Below, in pieces: positions 8,512 through 15,948 of a DNA stretch of 23,900 nucleotides. Each line of letters opens with the position of its first letter. Positions within the stretch are counted from its first letter, which is position 1. Origin of the DNA: a bacterium (lineage in GTDB: Bacteria; Verrucomicrobiota; Kiritimatiellia; UBA8416); contig JAIFLS010000014.1 of the NCBI GenBank assembly GCA_020048935.1, forward strand, positions 1 to 23,900. Reading direction: 5' to 3'. The notes under the pieces were generated by a model that did no database searches, was not told the DNA's origin, and worked only from the letters and a program-made list of their open reading frames with translations. The position numbers were made by a program, and so were the translations under genes.

Positions 8512-8961
8512 ATGCTGGCGGAAACGATATCGGCAGTGCAGGAGGATTACCTGGAGGCGATACTGGCGCTGGAGGCTGAATCCATTCGTGTCCGGGTGCG
8601 GGATCTGGCGAATCGGCTGTGCGTGCACAAATCGACGGTGACAGCCGCGCTAAAGGCACTGGCCGAGAAGGAACTGATCGAGTACGAGCCCTACGGGCAG
8701 ATCGTCATGACGCGCGCCGGGCGGCGGGCGGCCGAGCGGGTTTCTGCGGATCATGCCGTCGTGAAAGCCTTCCTGACGGATATCCTCATGATTGATGCCG
8801 GGACGGCCGAGGAGAACGCCTGCCGCATGGAGCATGTCATGGATCGCGCGGTCCTCAACCGGCTGGTGACTTATGCGGCATTCATGGGTCGTGACCAGGC
8901 TCCTGATGGCGACGACTGCCTGGCGCGTTTTAAAATGCATTTGATGACGGAGCAAGGATGA
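8512..8961 (+). CDS. DtxR/MntR-family metal-dependent transcriptional regulator
   Basis: A 149-residue winged-helix repressor of the DtxR/MntR family, first gene of the ferrous-iron operon and therefore likely its iron sensor. Residues 1-70 form the winged helix (Q-E-D-Y-L-E-A-I start, V-x-K-S-T-V-T recognition helix) and 71-149 the metal and dimerisation domain; there is no C-terminal SH3-like domain. Candidate metal ligands are D12, E15, H81, C104, E107 and H108. C104-x-x-E-H matches the iron-type DtxR site, whereas D12 and E15 match MntR. The ATG at 8512 is preferred over the GTG at 8506, which lies inside the AAGAGG ribosome site (8501-8506). It overlaps feoA by 4 bases (ATGA). Confidence 0.9.
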   Translation: MLAETISAVQEDYLEAILALEAESIRVRVRDLANRLCVHKSTVTAALKALAEKELIEYEPYGQIVMTRAGRRAAERVSADHAVVKAFLTDILMIDAGTAEENACRMEHVMDRAVLNRLVTYAAFMGRDQAPDGDDCLARFKMHLMTEQG

Positions 8962-9185
8962 GAATCCAGGATATGGAAGCCGGGCAATCCGCCCGTGTCG
9001 TGCGCTTCGCGGACAACGACCGCGCCTACCGGCAGAAGCTGATCCAGATGGGAATGGCGCGCGGGGTGGTATTCACGCTGCTGCGCAAGGCTCCGCTGGG
9101 CGATCCGCTGGAAGTGAACTGCAGGGGGGTGTTGCTGACGCTGCGGCGCGGGGAGTCTGACGGGGTTGAAGTGGAGGCGGTGTGA
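8958..9185 (+). CDS. feoA: Ferrous iron transport protein A
   Basis: A 75-residue SH3-like cytoplasmic accessory protein of the Fe(II) transporter FeoB. The family pattern is clear: an N-terminal G-Q-x-A-R-V, the L-I-Q-M-G-M-x-x-G turn, then A-P-L-G-D-P-L-E-V and the final L-R-x-G-E. It starts inside the stop of the regulator (ATGA) and its own stop overlaps the start of feoB by 4 bases, so the three genes are translationally coupled. Confidence 0.93.
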   Translation: MRIQDMEAGQSARVVRFADNDRAYRQKLIQMGMARGVVFTLLRKAPLGDPLEVNCRGVLLTLRRGESDGVEVEAV

Positions 9186-10240
9186 AATCGATATCGGTGG
9201 CGATCGCCGGGAACCCGAATTGCGGCAAGACAACGCTTTTCAACGCGTTGACGGGGTCGCGGCAGCGTGTGGGCAACTGGCCCGGCGTCACGGTGGAACG
9301 TCTCGAGGGCCAGTACTCACACGAGGGGCGGGCGGTGACGGTGGTCGACCTGCCCGGCATCTACTCGTTCTCGGCGCATTCGCCCGATGAGCGGGTCGCG
9401 CGCGAATACATCCTGCATGAGCGCCCGGATGTGGTGGTCAACGTGCTGGATGCGACCAACCTCGAACGGAACCTGTACCTGACGACGATGCTGCTGGACA
9501 TGCAGGTTCCGCTGGTGGTGGTGCTGAACATGATGGATCTGGCCAGGATGCGGCATTTGCGCATCGAGGTCGAGCATCTGGCAAGGCACCTGGATTGCCC
9601 GGTGATCCCGGTGACGGCCAGCAAGGGACTGGGACTCGCGGAACTGCGCGAGGCGATCCAGAGTGTGGCGGACTCCAGGCATATTCCCGCCACGCGGGTG
9701 GTGTACGACTCCGAGGTGGAGGCGGTGATCGGGCGGCTGTTGCCGCGTGTGTCGCAGGCCGCGCATGACGGGCATGTCGATCCGCGCTGGCTGGCCATCA
9801 AGCTGGTGGAGGAGGATGCGATCGGCTCGAGGATCACCGCCGGCGCGCATGCTGAACAGGTCAAGGTGGAACTGGAGCATATCCGCCGCCATACGGGGGA
9901 TCCGGCGGACATTGTCGTGGCGGACGGGCGCTACGGGTTCATCCACGGCCTGGTGCGGGATGTCCTGCATCGCGACCTGGAGCTGCGGCGGACGGTAACC
10001 GACCTGATTGACCGGGTGATTCTCAACCGCCTGCTGGGCATACCGCTTTTCTTCATGGTGATGTACGCCGTGTTCTATGTCACGGTCAATTCGACCGCCT
10101 GTGCGGCACGGTGTTTGTCGACGGCCTGCGGCATGTGCTCGAGCGGGTGCAGGTTCCCGATGTGCTGGTCACGTTTGTCGCCGACGGTATCGGGCAGGGC
10201 GTCCAGACGGTTTCCACGTTCATTCCCCCGATTTTCCTGA
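9182..10240 (+). CDS. feoB: Fe(II) transporter FeoB, N-terminal GTPase part (frameshifted)
   Basis: FeoB imports ferrous iron through the inner membrane and has an N-terminal G-protein domain. Seen here are G1 G10-N-P-N-C-G-K-T-T18, a G2 threonine in the V-G-N-W-P-G-V-T stretch, G3 D56-L-P-G59, G4 N116-M-M-D119 and a G5-like T-A-S-K-G near 148. The helical regulatory domain and the start of the first membrane helix (I-P-L-F-F-M-V-M-Y) follow. Native sequence ends at about Asn303 (codon 10088-10090). The remaining 49 residues are out of frame and unlike FeoB, and the rest of the transporter continues in another frame (to 11397). One missing base near 10088-10092, as if TTT had become TT, explains it. 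It could be real inactivation or a sequence error. Confidence 0.93.
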   Translation: MKSISVAIAGNPNCGKTTLFNALTGSRQRVGNWPGVTVERLEGQYSHEGRAVTVVDLPGIYSFSAHSPDERVAREYILHERPDVVVNVLDATNLERNLYLTTMLLDMQVPLVVVLNMMDLARMRHLRIEVEHLARHLDCPVIPVTASKGLGLAELREAIQSVADSRHIPATRVVYDSEVEAVIGRLLPRVSQAAHDGHVDPRWLAIKLVEEDAIGSRITAGAHAEQVKVELEHIRRHTGDPADIVVADGRYGFIHGLVRDVLHRDLELRRTVTDLIDRVILNRLLGIPLFFMVMYAVFYVTVNSTACAARCLSTACGMCSSGCRFPMCWSRLSPTVSGRASRRFPRSFPRFS

Positions 10241-11397
10241 TCTTCCTGTGCCTGTCGTTCCTCGAGGACTCGGGGTATATGGCCCGTGCGGCGTTTGTGA
10301 TGGACCGGTTGTTGCGGATGATCGGGCTGCCCGGCAAGGCCTTCCTGCCGATGCTGGTGGGGTTCGGCTGCAATGTGCCCGGAATCCTGGCCACCCGCAC
10401 GCTGGAAAACGACCGCGACCGCCGGCTGGCGATGCTGATGAACCCCTTCATGTCCTGCGGGGCACGTCTGCCGGTCTACACCATGTTCGCCGTGATCTTC
10501 TTCCCGCAGCACGGCGGGCCGCTTATCTTCGGGCTCTACATGACCGGCATCGTGCTGGCGGTGCTGACGGGGCTGCTGCTGAAGCGGACGCTGATGCCGG
10601 GGGAACCGGGAACGTTTGTAATGGAACTGCCGCCGTATCACATGCCGACGCTCAACGGCATCCTGTTCCATACCTGGCACCGGCTCAAAGGGTTCATCGT
10701 GCGTGCGGGCAGGGTGATCCTGATCGTGGTGATCCTGACTAGCGCGGTGGGGGCACTGGATTCGTTAGTACATAAGGAAGAAAGTGGGGGCGAGGCGGCG
10801 GGGGGCGGCGCACAGACAGGGCTGCTGGCGCGTACCGGGCGGCTGATCACCCCGGTATTCGCGCCAATGGGTGTGCGGCAGGAGAACTGGCCGGCAACGG
10901 TCGGGCTGATCGCGGGCGTCTTCGCCAAGGAGGCCGTGGCCGGTACTCTTGATTCGCTGTACCGGCGCGAGGCGGACGAGGTGGAGGACGAGTTTTCCTT
11001 CCAGGCCGGGATCGTGGAGGCATTCCGCGCCGTGCCGCAGGGGTTTGCAGCTCTGTTCGGTTTTTCCGACGAGGAACCGGAGGACAGTGCGGCGCAAGGC
11101 GCGATTCGCGAGGCGTTCGGCAGTACGGCGGCGGTGGTCGCGTACCTGCTCTTTATCCTGGTCTATTGTCCCTGTGTCGCGGTGATCGGCGCGATCTACC
11201 AGGAATCGGACATGAAGTGGACGGTGTTCAGCGTGGCCTACCTGACCCTGCTGGCGTGGGTAGTGGCGACGTTGTACTACCAGATAGCGGTTTTCGCGCG
11301 GCAGCCGCTCGTGTCTGCGGCCTGGGTGGCCGGGTGTGTCGTCTTCCTGGCGGCAGGGGCGATGGGCTTGCGTCACTACGGAAGGCGGGGCGTGTAA
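10111..11397 (+). CDS. feoB: Fe(II) transporter FeoB, C-terminal membrane part (frameshifted)
   Basis: This is the membrane pore half of FeoB. The true frame can be read back to 10090, where it joins the N-terminal part if one base is added; the repaired protein would be about 738 residues, normal for FeoB. Seen are the first Gate region with E-D-S-G-Y-M-A-R-A-A-F, G-F-G-C-N-V-P-G-I and S-C-G-A-R-L-P-V-Y, then several membrane helices, a second Gate region near F-A-K-E-A-V-A-G-T-L, and a C-terminal pair of helices. The GTG at 10111 is only the first possible start in this frame, with no convincing ribosome site. The stop overlaps the start of the next gene (TAATG). Confidence 0.93.
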   Translation: MFVDGLRHVLERVQVPDVLVTFVADGIGQGVQTVSTFIPPIFLIFLCLSFLEDSGYMARAAFVMDRLLRMIGLPGKAFLPMLVGFGCNVPGILATRTLENDRDRRLAMLMNPFMSCGARLPVYTMFAVIFFPQHGGPLIFGLYMTGIVLAVLTGLLLKRTLMPGEPGTFVMELPPYHMPTLNGILFHTWHRLKGFIVRAGRVILIVVILTSAVGALDSLVHKEESGGEAAGGGAQTGLLARTGRLITPVFAPMGVRQENWPATVGLIAGVFAKEAVAGTLDSLYRREADEVEDEFSFQAGIVEAFRAVPQGFAALFGFSDEEPEDSAAQGAIREAFGSTAAVVAYLLFILVYCPCVAVIGAIYQESDMKWTVFSVAYLTLLAWVVATLYYQIAVFARQPLVSAAWVAGCVVFLAAGAMGLRHYGRRGV

Positions 11398-11729
11398 TGC
11401 TTGGCATACGACGGCATGGACGGCGATACGGCGGCGGCGGGGAATCGCATCCGCTGAGCGATTGCACGACCGGTCAACGTGCAACCGTGGTCGGCAATAC
11501 CGGTGCGCGGTCGATGGAAATGGGTTTTTATCCGGGCGCGGCGGTAACGGTGATCAGCAATGATTGCTCGGCGGCCTGTATGGTGGTCATGGCGGGCGAG
11601 AGCCGATTCGTGATCCCCCGCGAGATTGCCGCCACGGTGGCTGTTTGCCGGTGCGGCGGTGGCGGCGAGTGGTGGCGCCGACGGGGTTTCCGACGACGGG
11701 AGGGCGGCAATGCTGAAGCAGATTCGTGA
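11397..11729 (+). CDS. Second, divergent FeoA-domain protein
   Basis: A 110-residue protein whose residues about 19-83 follow the FeoA pattern: L-S-D-x-x-x-G-Q-R-A-x-V-V, then M-E-M-G-F-Y-P-G-A-x-V-T-V-I, and a final strand. The canonical A-P-L-G-D-P segment is replaced by a Cys-containing stretch (N-D-C-S-A-A-C). The Gly/Arg-rich N-terminus and C-terminus flank the domain. Its start overlaps the feoB stop and its end overlaps the following feoC-like gene by 20 bases, so it is a fixed part of the operon. A role in assembling or gating FeoB is inferred from position. Confidence 0.8.
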   Translation: MLGIRRHGRRYGGGGESHPLSDCTTGQRATVVGNTGARSMEMGFYPGAAVTVISNDCSAACMVVMAGESRFVIPREIAATVAVCRCGGGGEWWRRRGFRRREGGNAEADS

Positions 11730-11967
11730 CTATCTTGACGCGAACGGGGCTTGTGAGACCGCGGTCCTGGCTTTGCGTCTGGATGCCGATGAGTCGGCCA
11801 TGCGCGGCATGCTCGAATTCCTTGAGCAGCGGGGCGAAGTCCGCCGTATTGAAATCGATTGCGGGGGCGGTTGCGCAGGCTGCACGAGCTGTGGAACGCC
11901 AGCCGACAGTCGCGCGAAAGGCGGCGTGGTCTTCTGGTCGCGCGGTCGGCGGGGCGTTACCGGCTAG
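11710..11967 (+). CDS. feoC: FeoC-like winged-helix protein with cysteine cluster
   Basis: An 85-residue protein with an N-terminal helix-turn-helix (M-L-K-Q-I-R-D-Y-L start; residues 1-50) and a cysteine cluster C-G-G-G-C-A-G-C-T-S-C, typical of FeoC-like proteins that may bind an iron-sulphur cluster. FeoC proteins are proposed to regulate FeoB stability or feo transcription. The ATG at 11710 has a GGGAGGGCGG ribosome site; a longer in-frame start further upstream gives residues unlike the family. It is the last gene of the operon. Confidence 0.8.
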   Translation: MLKQIRDYLDANGACETAVLALRLDADESAMRGMLEFLEQRGEVRRIEIDCGGGCAGCTSCGTPADSRAKGGVVFWSRGRRGVTG

Positions 11968-12038
11968 CGGCGGCCCCGGGGGGGGCGGAGGGTGCGGGGG
12001 AGAAGTTTATGTCGTAGCGGAGGGGTGATACTCGGTGA

Positions 12039-12111
12039 ACGAGAACGGCGACGAGAACGGTGAACGATTATGATTTCCCCACTCGTAATCCGTTCTCGTC
12101 GCCGTTCTCGT
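12039..12111. repeat. Long perfect palindrome, copy A of a dispersed element
   Basis: Two 22-base arms (12039-12060 and 12090-12111) are perfect reverse complements around a 29-base loop. Each arm is itself built from two copies of a C-G-A-G-A-A-C-G-G unit. The element lies between the convergent feo operon (ends 11967) and the MBL gene (ends 12191) and could act as a bidirectional terminator. The rest of 11968-12190 shows no gene. A related element lies at 21289-21347; the right arm and part of the loop, including ACTCGTAATCCG, are shared. Confidence 0.85.
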
Positions 12112-12190
12112 AATCCGAAATGGGGCGTCAAATTTTGTGTCCACGGGAAAGAAAACGGCAACATATCGTGGTCGAAAATGAAGTTACCGG

Positions 12191-13084
12191 CTAGAGATCG
12201 ATGGTGATACCTTCGCGCGCCCAGAACACGTGCATGGCTGGAGCGGCGTTGCGGTAGGCCGGCCCGAATTGCTGCTCGAGCGTATCGAAGTACGCATCCG
12301 AATGCTCGGGGTCGTGGTGGAAGACGGCCAGCTGGCGGACGTGTGCCGCGTGCGCGACCTCCAGCAGCAGTGGAACGGATGTGTGCCCCCAGCCTTTCTT
12401 GAACGCGTATTCCGATCCGGAATACTGTCCGTCGCCGATCAGCAGGTCGGCATCCCGAATGAACGCGCTGTACTCCTCCGCCAGGCGCCGGGTCTCCCGG
12501 GTGGGCTCGGCGGGATCGAATGCCGCGTTGAGTTCCACGTCCGTGGCATAGACGATCTTGCGTCCGCCAGCGGTGATCTTGAACCGGATCGACCCGCCGG
12601 GGTGCAGGATCTGCTCCTGCATCTCGATATGGATATCGCCGATGGTCATGAAGCGGTCCTCGAATTCGCGGATGCTGACGTTGGCCGCCAGCTCTTTCAT
12701 CTGCACGGGGAAGTAGTTCAAGTCCATCTGTCCGCTGAGGATCGATTCCAGGAAACGTTCCTTCTGGGCGCTGCCGTAGATCACCAGGTCGGTGCCCTTG
12801 ATGTAGGCAGGCTGGAAGAAGGGCAGACCCTGGATGTGGTCCCAGTGGGTATGGCTGAGAAGGATGTGCTGTGCGCTGGGTCCCTCGCTGTGGATCTGCG
12901 AGGCGAGGCGGATGCCGAGAACCCGGATACCGGTGCCCGCGTCCAGGATGATCGAGCTGCGCCCGCAGCGCACGGAGACGCAGGGCGTGTTTCCTCCGTA
13001 CTTCTCCGTGCTGCCGCCGGGTGTCGAGATCGAGCCGCGCGTGCCCCAGAATGTGACGGATACCGGTGTCGTCGTCTCGCTCAT
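12191..13084 (-). CDS. Metallo-beta-lactamase-fold hydrolase (possible cyclic-nucleotide phosphodiesterase)
   Basis: A 297-residue cytoplasmic MBL-fold protein. It opens with the F-W-G-T-R-G-S-I motif followed by K-Y-G-G-N-T-x-C-V, then L-D-A-G-T-G, the metal motif H78-T-H80-W-D82-H83, a later D in Y-A-T-D and G-D-G-Q-Y, and a C-terminal H-H-D-P-E-H-S-D. This subfamily is commonly annotated as MBL-fold or cAMP-phosphodiesterase-like; its substrate is not established. Its ATG overlaps the stop of the FHA gene by 4 bases, and a class III cyclase gene lies just upstream, which makes a cyclic-nucleotide role plausible but unproven. Confidence 0.85.
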   Translation of the reverse strand: MSETTTPVSVTFWGTRGSISTPGGSTEKYGGNTPCVSVRCGRSSIILDAGTGIRVLGIRLASQIHSEGPSAQHILLSHTHWDHIQGLPFFQPAYIKGTDLVIYGSAQKERFLESILSGQMDLNYFPVQMKELAANVSIREFEDRFMTIGDIHIEMQEQILHPGGSIRFKITAGGRKIVYATDVELNAAFDPAEPTRETRRLAEEYSAFIRDADLLIGDGQYSGSEYAFKKGWGHTSVPLLLEVAHAAHVRQLAVFHHDPEHSDAYFDTLEQQFGPAYRNAAPAMHVFWAREGITIDL

Positions 13085-13503
13085 CTACAGCCCCCTGCTG
13101 CCCGTGTGAAAAGTAATGTGGCGTCCCCGATCCGGATGACATCGTTGTTCTGGAGGACGCAGCGGGTAATGCGCACCCCGTTGACATAGGTCCCGTTGGT
13201 GCTGTTGAGATCCTCGATGATCTCTTCGGAATGGAGATGGAAAAGACGGGCGTGCTGCCGGGAAACGCCGGACTGCATCAGCGGGATGCCGGCCTCGCTG
13301 CGACGTCCGATCTCGTAGGTTTTCTTGTCGATCCGGATGGAGAATGGCTTGGCATCGTCAATGCTGCGAACGTCAAGTTGCATCTCGGCATCCGGGTCGG
13401 TGAACTCCTCCATCGGCAGCCGCATGGTCGAAGACAGGGAGGACGCCGCCGGTGTCGGTGCCGCGGTTCCTGTATGAACGATTTTTGAATGTTCATTTAT
13501 CAT
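13081..13503 (-). CDS. FHA-domain protein
   Basis: A 140-residue protein with a single forkhead-associated domain that binds phosphothreonine peptides. Motifs are G66-R67, S81-R-Q-H84 and the N100-S-T-N-G-T-Y-V-N-G109 loop. The first 45 residues are Ser/Thr/Ala-rich and may hold a phosphorylation site. The start is taken at the ATG at 13501-13503 (M-I-N-E-H); the frame is open further upstream but that part is unlike coding sequence. No strong ribosome site is seen. It is translationally coupled to the MBL gene (ATGA). No Ser/Thr kinase is in the window. Confidence 0.87.
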   Translation of the reverse strand: MINEHSKIVHTGTAAPTPAASSLSSTMRLPMEEFTDPDAEMQLDVRSIDDAKPFSIRIDKKTYEIGRRSEAGIPLMQSGVSRQHARLFHLHSEEIIEDLNSTNGTYVNGVRITRCVLQNNDVIRIGDATLLFTRAAGGCR

Positions 13504-13609
13504 GACACTAGCATAGGGCGTGATCGCACGGCGGTCAACGCGGAATTCAGCTCCTGCCGGGGGAGGTGGGAAAAGGGCGCATCTGCGATTTGTTGCCCCC
13601 CCCAGCCGC

Positions 13610-13630
13610 CCACCGACCTTGTGTCGGTGG
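13610..13630. other. Perfect 8-bp hairpin upstream of the FHA gene
   Basis: CCACCGAC (13610-13617) and GTCGGTGG (13623-13630) form a perfect stem with a 5-base loop in the 214-base gap between the cyclase stop and the FHA start. No U-tract follows on either strand. It could be an RNA processing site or weak terminator. Confidence 0.4.
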
Positions 13631-13717
13631 AGGTAAACGTTGAATGGGTGGTACTGCGCCACATCACCAAACTTTCTTCACCACCGGCACATCATACACC
13701 TCTCTTGCCTCCAGCCC

Positions 13718-15463
13718 CTACTTTTCCCCGATGCTCCAGATGCCATCCCAGGTGGCGGGTGGAGTCGCGGCGAGGGTGGCGCAGCGCTTGGCGTAGATCG
13801 CGGCGACGGGATCGTCGGCGATCGCCGCGAAGCGCGTCTGCGCCCCGGCGAAGTCGCCAGCGTAATAGGTTTCCAGCGCGGTCTGGAACGCCGCCAGCGT
13901 TTCGCGGCGCGCTTCGGCCGCTTCCGGCCGCATCGGCTCGAAGATAGTGATCGGTTCAGCCTTGCCGACGACCCGCACGCGCGAAAGCTCGCGCACGGGG
14001 AAGGCATTGCCGATGGCCCGCCGTGTGTTCTGCGAGATCATCAGGAACGTGCCGAACTGCTTGTTGATCCCCTCCAGACGCGCGGCCAGATTGCCAGCAT
14101 CGCCGAGAAATGTGTAGTTGAAACGCTGGTTCGAGCCCATGTTGCCGATCACCACCAGCCCGGTATTGATGCCGATGCGCACGTAAAGATTGCTGCCGTA
14201 GCGCGCGTTCAGATCCGCCCGCATCGCTGCCAGCTTCGCTTGGCATTGTAGCGCCGCCCGTACGGCCTGCACGGCGTGGTCGGCCTGTTCCAGAGGAGCG
14301 TTCCAGAAGGCGATGATCGCATCGCCCTCGTACTTGTCGATCGTGCCGCCGGTCTGGTAGATGATATCGGTCATGGCCGTCAAATACTCGTTCAGGAGTC
14401 CCGTCAACTGGGCTGGTGAGAGCTTTTCGGAAATGGAGGTGAATCCCTGGATATCGGAGAAGAAAATCGACAGCACCTTCTCCTCGCCTCCGAGTTTCAG
14501 TTGGTCGGGATTTTCCATCAGCTTCTCGATCACGATCGGACTGAGATACTGCTTGAATGCGCCCTTGATAAAGCGCTTCTGGCGGCCTTCAACGGCGTAG
14601 TTTACGATCACGGACGCCACCATCGCCAGCAGGGCCGCGCTGATCAGCGGGGCGACCGGCAGCCAGATCCCCTGGCGGTAGGCGATAAATCCGGCGACAA
14701 TCGAGAGTGTGTTCAAGCCCGCAAATGCCAACACGATGGAGGACGAACGGCGCGAGCATCGGACGGTTATGCCAGCCAGGATCGCGATGAAAAACAGGCC
14801 CAGCCACACCCGAGACACCGGACATTCAAGCATAAAATCGCCCGACAGGAAATTGTCGAGAAACGTGGCGTGGATCTCCATTCCGGGATAGGTCTTCCCC
14901 ATCGGTGTCGGTTTCAGGTCCATCAGCCCGGGAGCGGTCATGCCAACCAATACATACTTTCCCTTGAGCTCCGCCGGATCAATCGTCGGGCGTTCCCCCG
15001 CCTGTAAGTTGGCTTCGGATTGCAGGACAGAATAGGCACTGAATGCCTTATGCGTCTGGGTGCGCCCACGGAAACGCAGGATGGCAGCGCCATGCCGGTC
15101 AAGCGGAATGGACCGGGATCCGATATGCAGCCGGCTGGGTCCAACTCGGATTGCAGCATCCGGAGTTGTCGCCAGCACGGCCGCCAGCCCTAGGTTGGGC
15201 ACGAGGCGGTTGTCGAATACCCGGTAGGGCTGTAGGCGGCGGAAGATGGCATCCTTGTCCGGATCGGACATGATATTGGCCAGCATGGTGGCGTTGCTGG
15301 CTATCGGCGGGATTGGAAACGACGCCATCAGCCGACTGGCGGCAGCGATCCCCTCGGGCGTAAGACCGGTAATATCGGAAGCCATTGGCAATCGATAGGC
15401 AGCCGTTTCCGGCCACGGTTGTTCCGTTCCTACGGCAATCGATAGGCAGCCGTTTCCGGCCAC
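13718..15463 (-). CDS. CHASE2-domain adenylate cyclase, C-terminal part (disrupted gene)
   Basis: This holds most of a class III adenylate cyclase that makes cAMP. In the numbering of this fragment, the rest of the periplasmic CHASE2 sensor domain is residues 27-215, three membrane helices are at about 218-236, 242-263 and 267-290, and the cyclase domain is at about 328-500. Catalytic features are metal-binding D337 (F-S-D-I-Q-G-F) and D381, K377 in K-Y-E-G-D (the adenine-selecting lysine), and G-D-x-x-N458-L-A-A-R462. About 80 residues follow and may be a partial TPR-like tail. The native frame begins at about the Met codon 15383-15385 and connects to the N-terminal part (15430-15903) once the 47-bp duplication is removed, giving about 712 residues. 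The first 26 residues here come from the duplicated DNA. Confidence 0.9.
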   Translation of the reverse strand: MAGNGCLSIAVGTEQPWPETAAYRLPMASDITGLTPEGIAAASRLMASFPIPPIASNATMLANIMSDPDKDAIFRRLQPYRVFDNRLVPNLGLAAVLATTPDAAIRVGPSRLHIGSRSIPLDRHGAAILRFRGRTQTHKAFSAYSVLQSEANLQAGERPTIDPAELKGKYVLVGMTAPGLMDLKPTPMGKTYPGMEIHATFLDNFLSGDFMLECPVSRVWLGLFFIAILAGITVRCSRRSSSIVLAFAGLNTLSIVAGFIAYRQGIWLPVAPLISAALLAMVASVIVNYAVEGRQKRFIKGAFKQYLSPIVIEKLMENPDQLKLGGEEKVLSIFFSDIQGFTSISEKLSPAQLTGLLNEYLTAMTDIIYQTGGTIDKYEGDAIIAFWNAPLEQADHAVQAVRAALQCQAKLAAMRADLNARYGSNLYVRIGINTGLVVIGNMGSNQRFNYTFLGDAGNLAARLEGINKQFGTFLMISQNTRRAIGNAFPVRELSRVRVVGKAEPITIFEPMRPEAAEARRETLAAFQTALETYYAGDFAGAQTRFAAIADDPVAAIYAKRCATLAATPPATWDGIWSIGEK

Positions 15464-15480
15464 GGTTGTTCCGTTCCTAC
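15387..15480. repeat. 47-bp perfect tandem duplication disrupting the cyclase gene
   Basis: Bases 15387-15433 are repeated exactly at 15434-15480. Because 47 is not a multiple of three, the second copy shifts the frame and creates a TAG (15430-15432) in the N-terminal reading. With one copy, the sequence reads through A-Y-R-L-P directly into M-A-S-D-I-T. Confidence 0.95.
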
Positions 15481-15903
15481 GCCAACCGGCAGCGCGATCA
15501 CAAACGGGACTCCCCGAGCAATCGCCTCGCCGAGGGCTTCATCATCGGCAACACCTTCCGTGCTGTGCTCGGTATAAAGGATATCGAAGATGACTGCCTT
15601 CGCCTCCGCCCGACGGCAGAAGTCAACGATGTAGGCATAAACTTGACGCGGCCAGGGCCAGCCGAGGCCGAACCCTTTTTCCACGTCCTTGGCGGCATCC
15701 AGGCTGGTCTGATCGATCATGATCGTACAGACGCTTTCCGTGGCGGCACCCTTGTCCGCCTGCTGGCGTGCCCGCCAGTCCCAGAGCGGACGCTCCAGCC
15801 AGTCGAGCCAGCCCACGCTGAACAACACCCCGGCCACCAGCGCCGCCACCACCCCGATCCCCACCCCCTGCATCCACGGTTTTATTAATTTCGTCGTGTT
15901 CAT
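15430..15903 (-). CDS. CHASE2-domain adenylate cyclase, N-terminal part (disrupted gene)
   Basis: A 157-residue fragment: a short basic N-terminus, one membrane helix (about residues 11-32) and the first half of the CHASE2 sensor domain (D-W-R-A-R near the start, V-C-T-I-M-I-D-Q-T-S-L-D, W-P-W-P-R, V-I-F-D-I-L-Y). CHASE2 is an extracytoplasmic sensor found in front of cyclases and kinases. The ATG at 15901-15903 is preceded closely by AGGTGA; an in-frame ATG at 15987 would start inside the A-rich repeat region and is less likely. The fragment ends at a stop produced by the 47-bp tandem duplication. As it stands it would make a sensor stub without a catalytic domain. Confidence 0.87.
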   Translation of the reverse strand: MNTTKLIKPWMQGVGIGVVAALVAGVLFSVGWLDWLERPLWDWRARQQADKGAATESVCTIMIDQTSLDAAKDVEKGFGLGWPWPRQVYAYIVDFCRRAEAKAVIFDILYTEHSTEGVADDEALGEAIARGVPFVIALPVGVGTEQPWPETAAYRLP

Positions 15904-15948
15904 TTCACCTGAATTAGCCACAAAAGGCGCAAAAATCACAAAAAACAC

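Noticed and set aside
10085..10111. Programmed -1 ribosomal frameshift in feoB
   Set aside because: No X-XXY-YYZ slippery heptamer or following stem is visible; a missing base is the simpler explanation.
12230..13189. A 319-codon + strand frame opposite the MBL hydrolase
   Set aside because: The minus-strand frame carries the full metallo-beta-lactamase motif set; the + frame is a shadow.
13504..13662. N-terminal extension of the FHA protein
   Set aside because: The frame is open but is Pro/Arg-rich, covers the intergenic hairpin and poly-G tract, and has no ribosome site.
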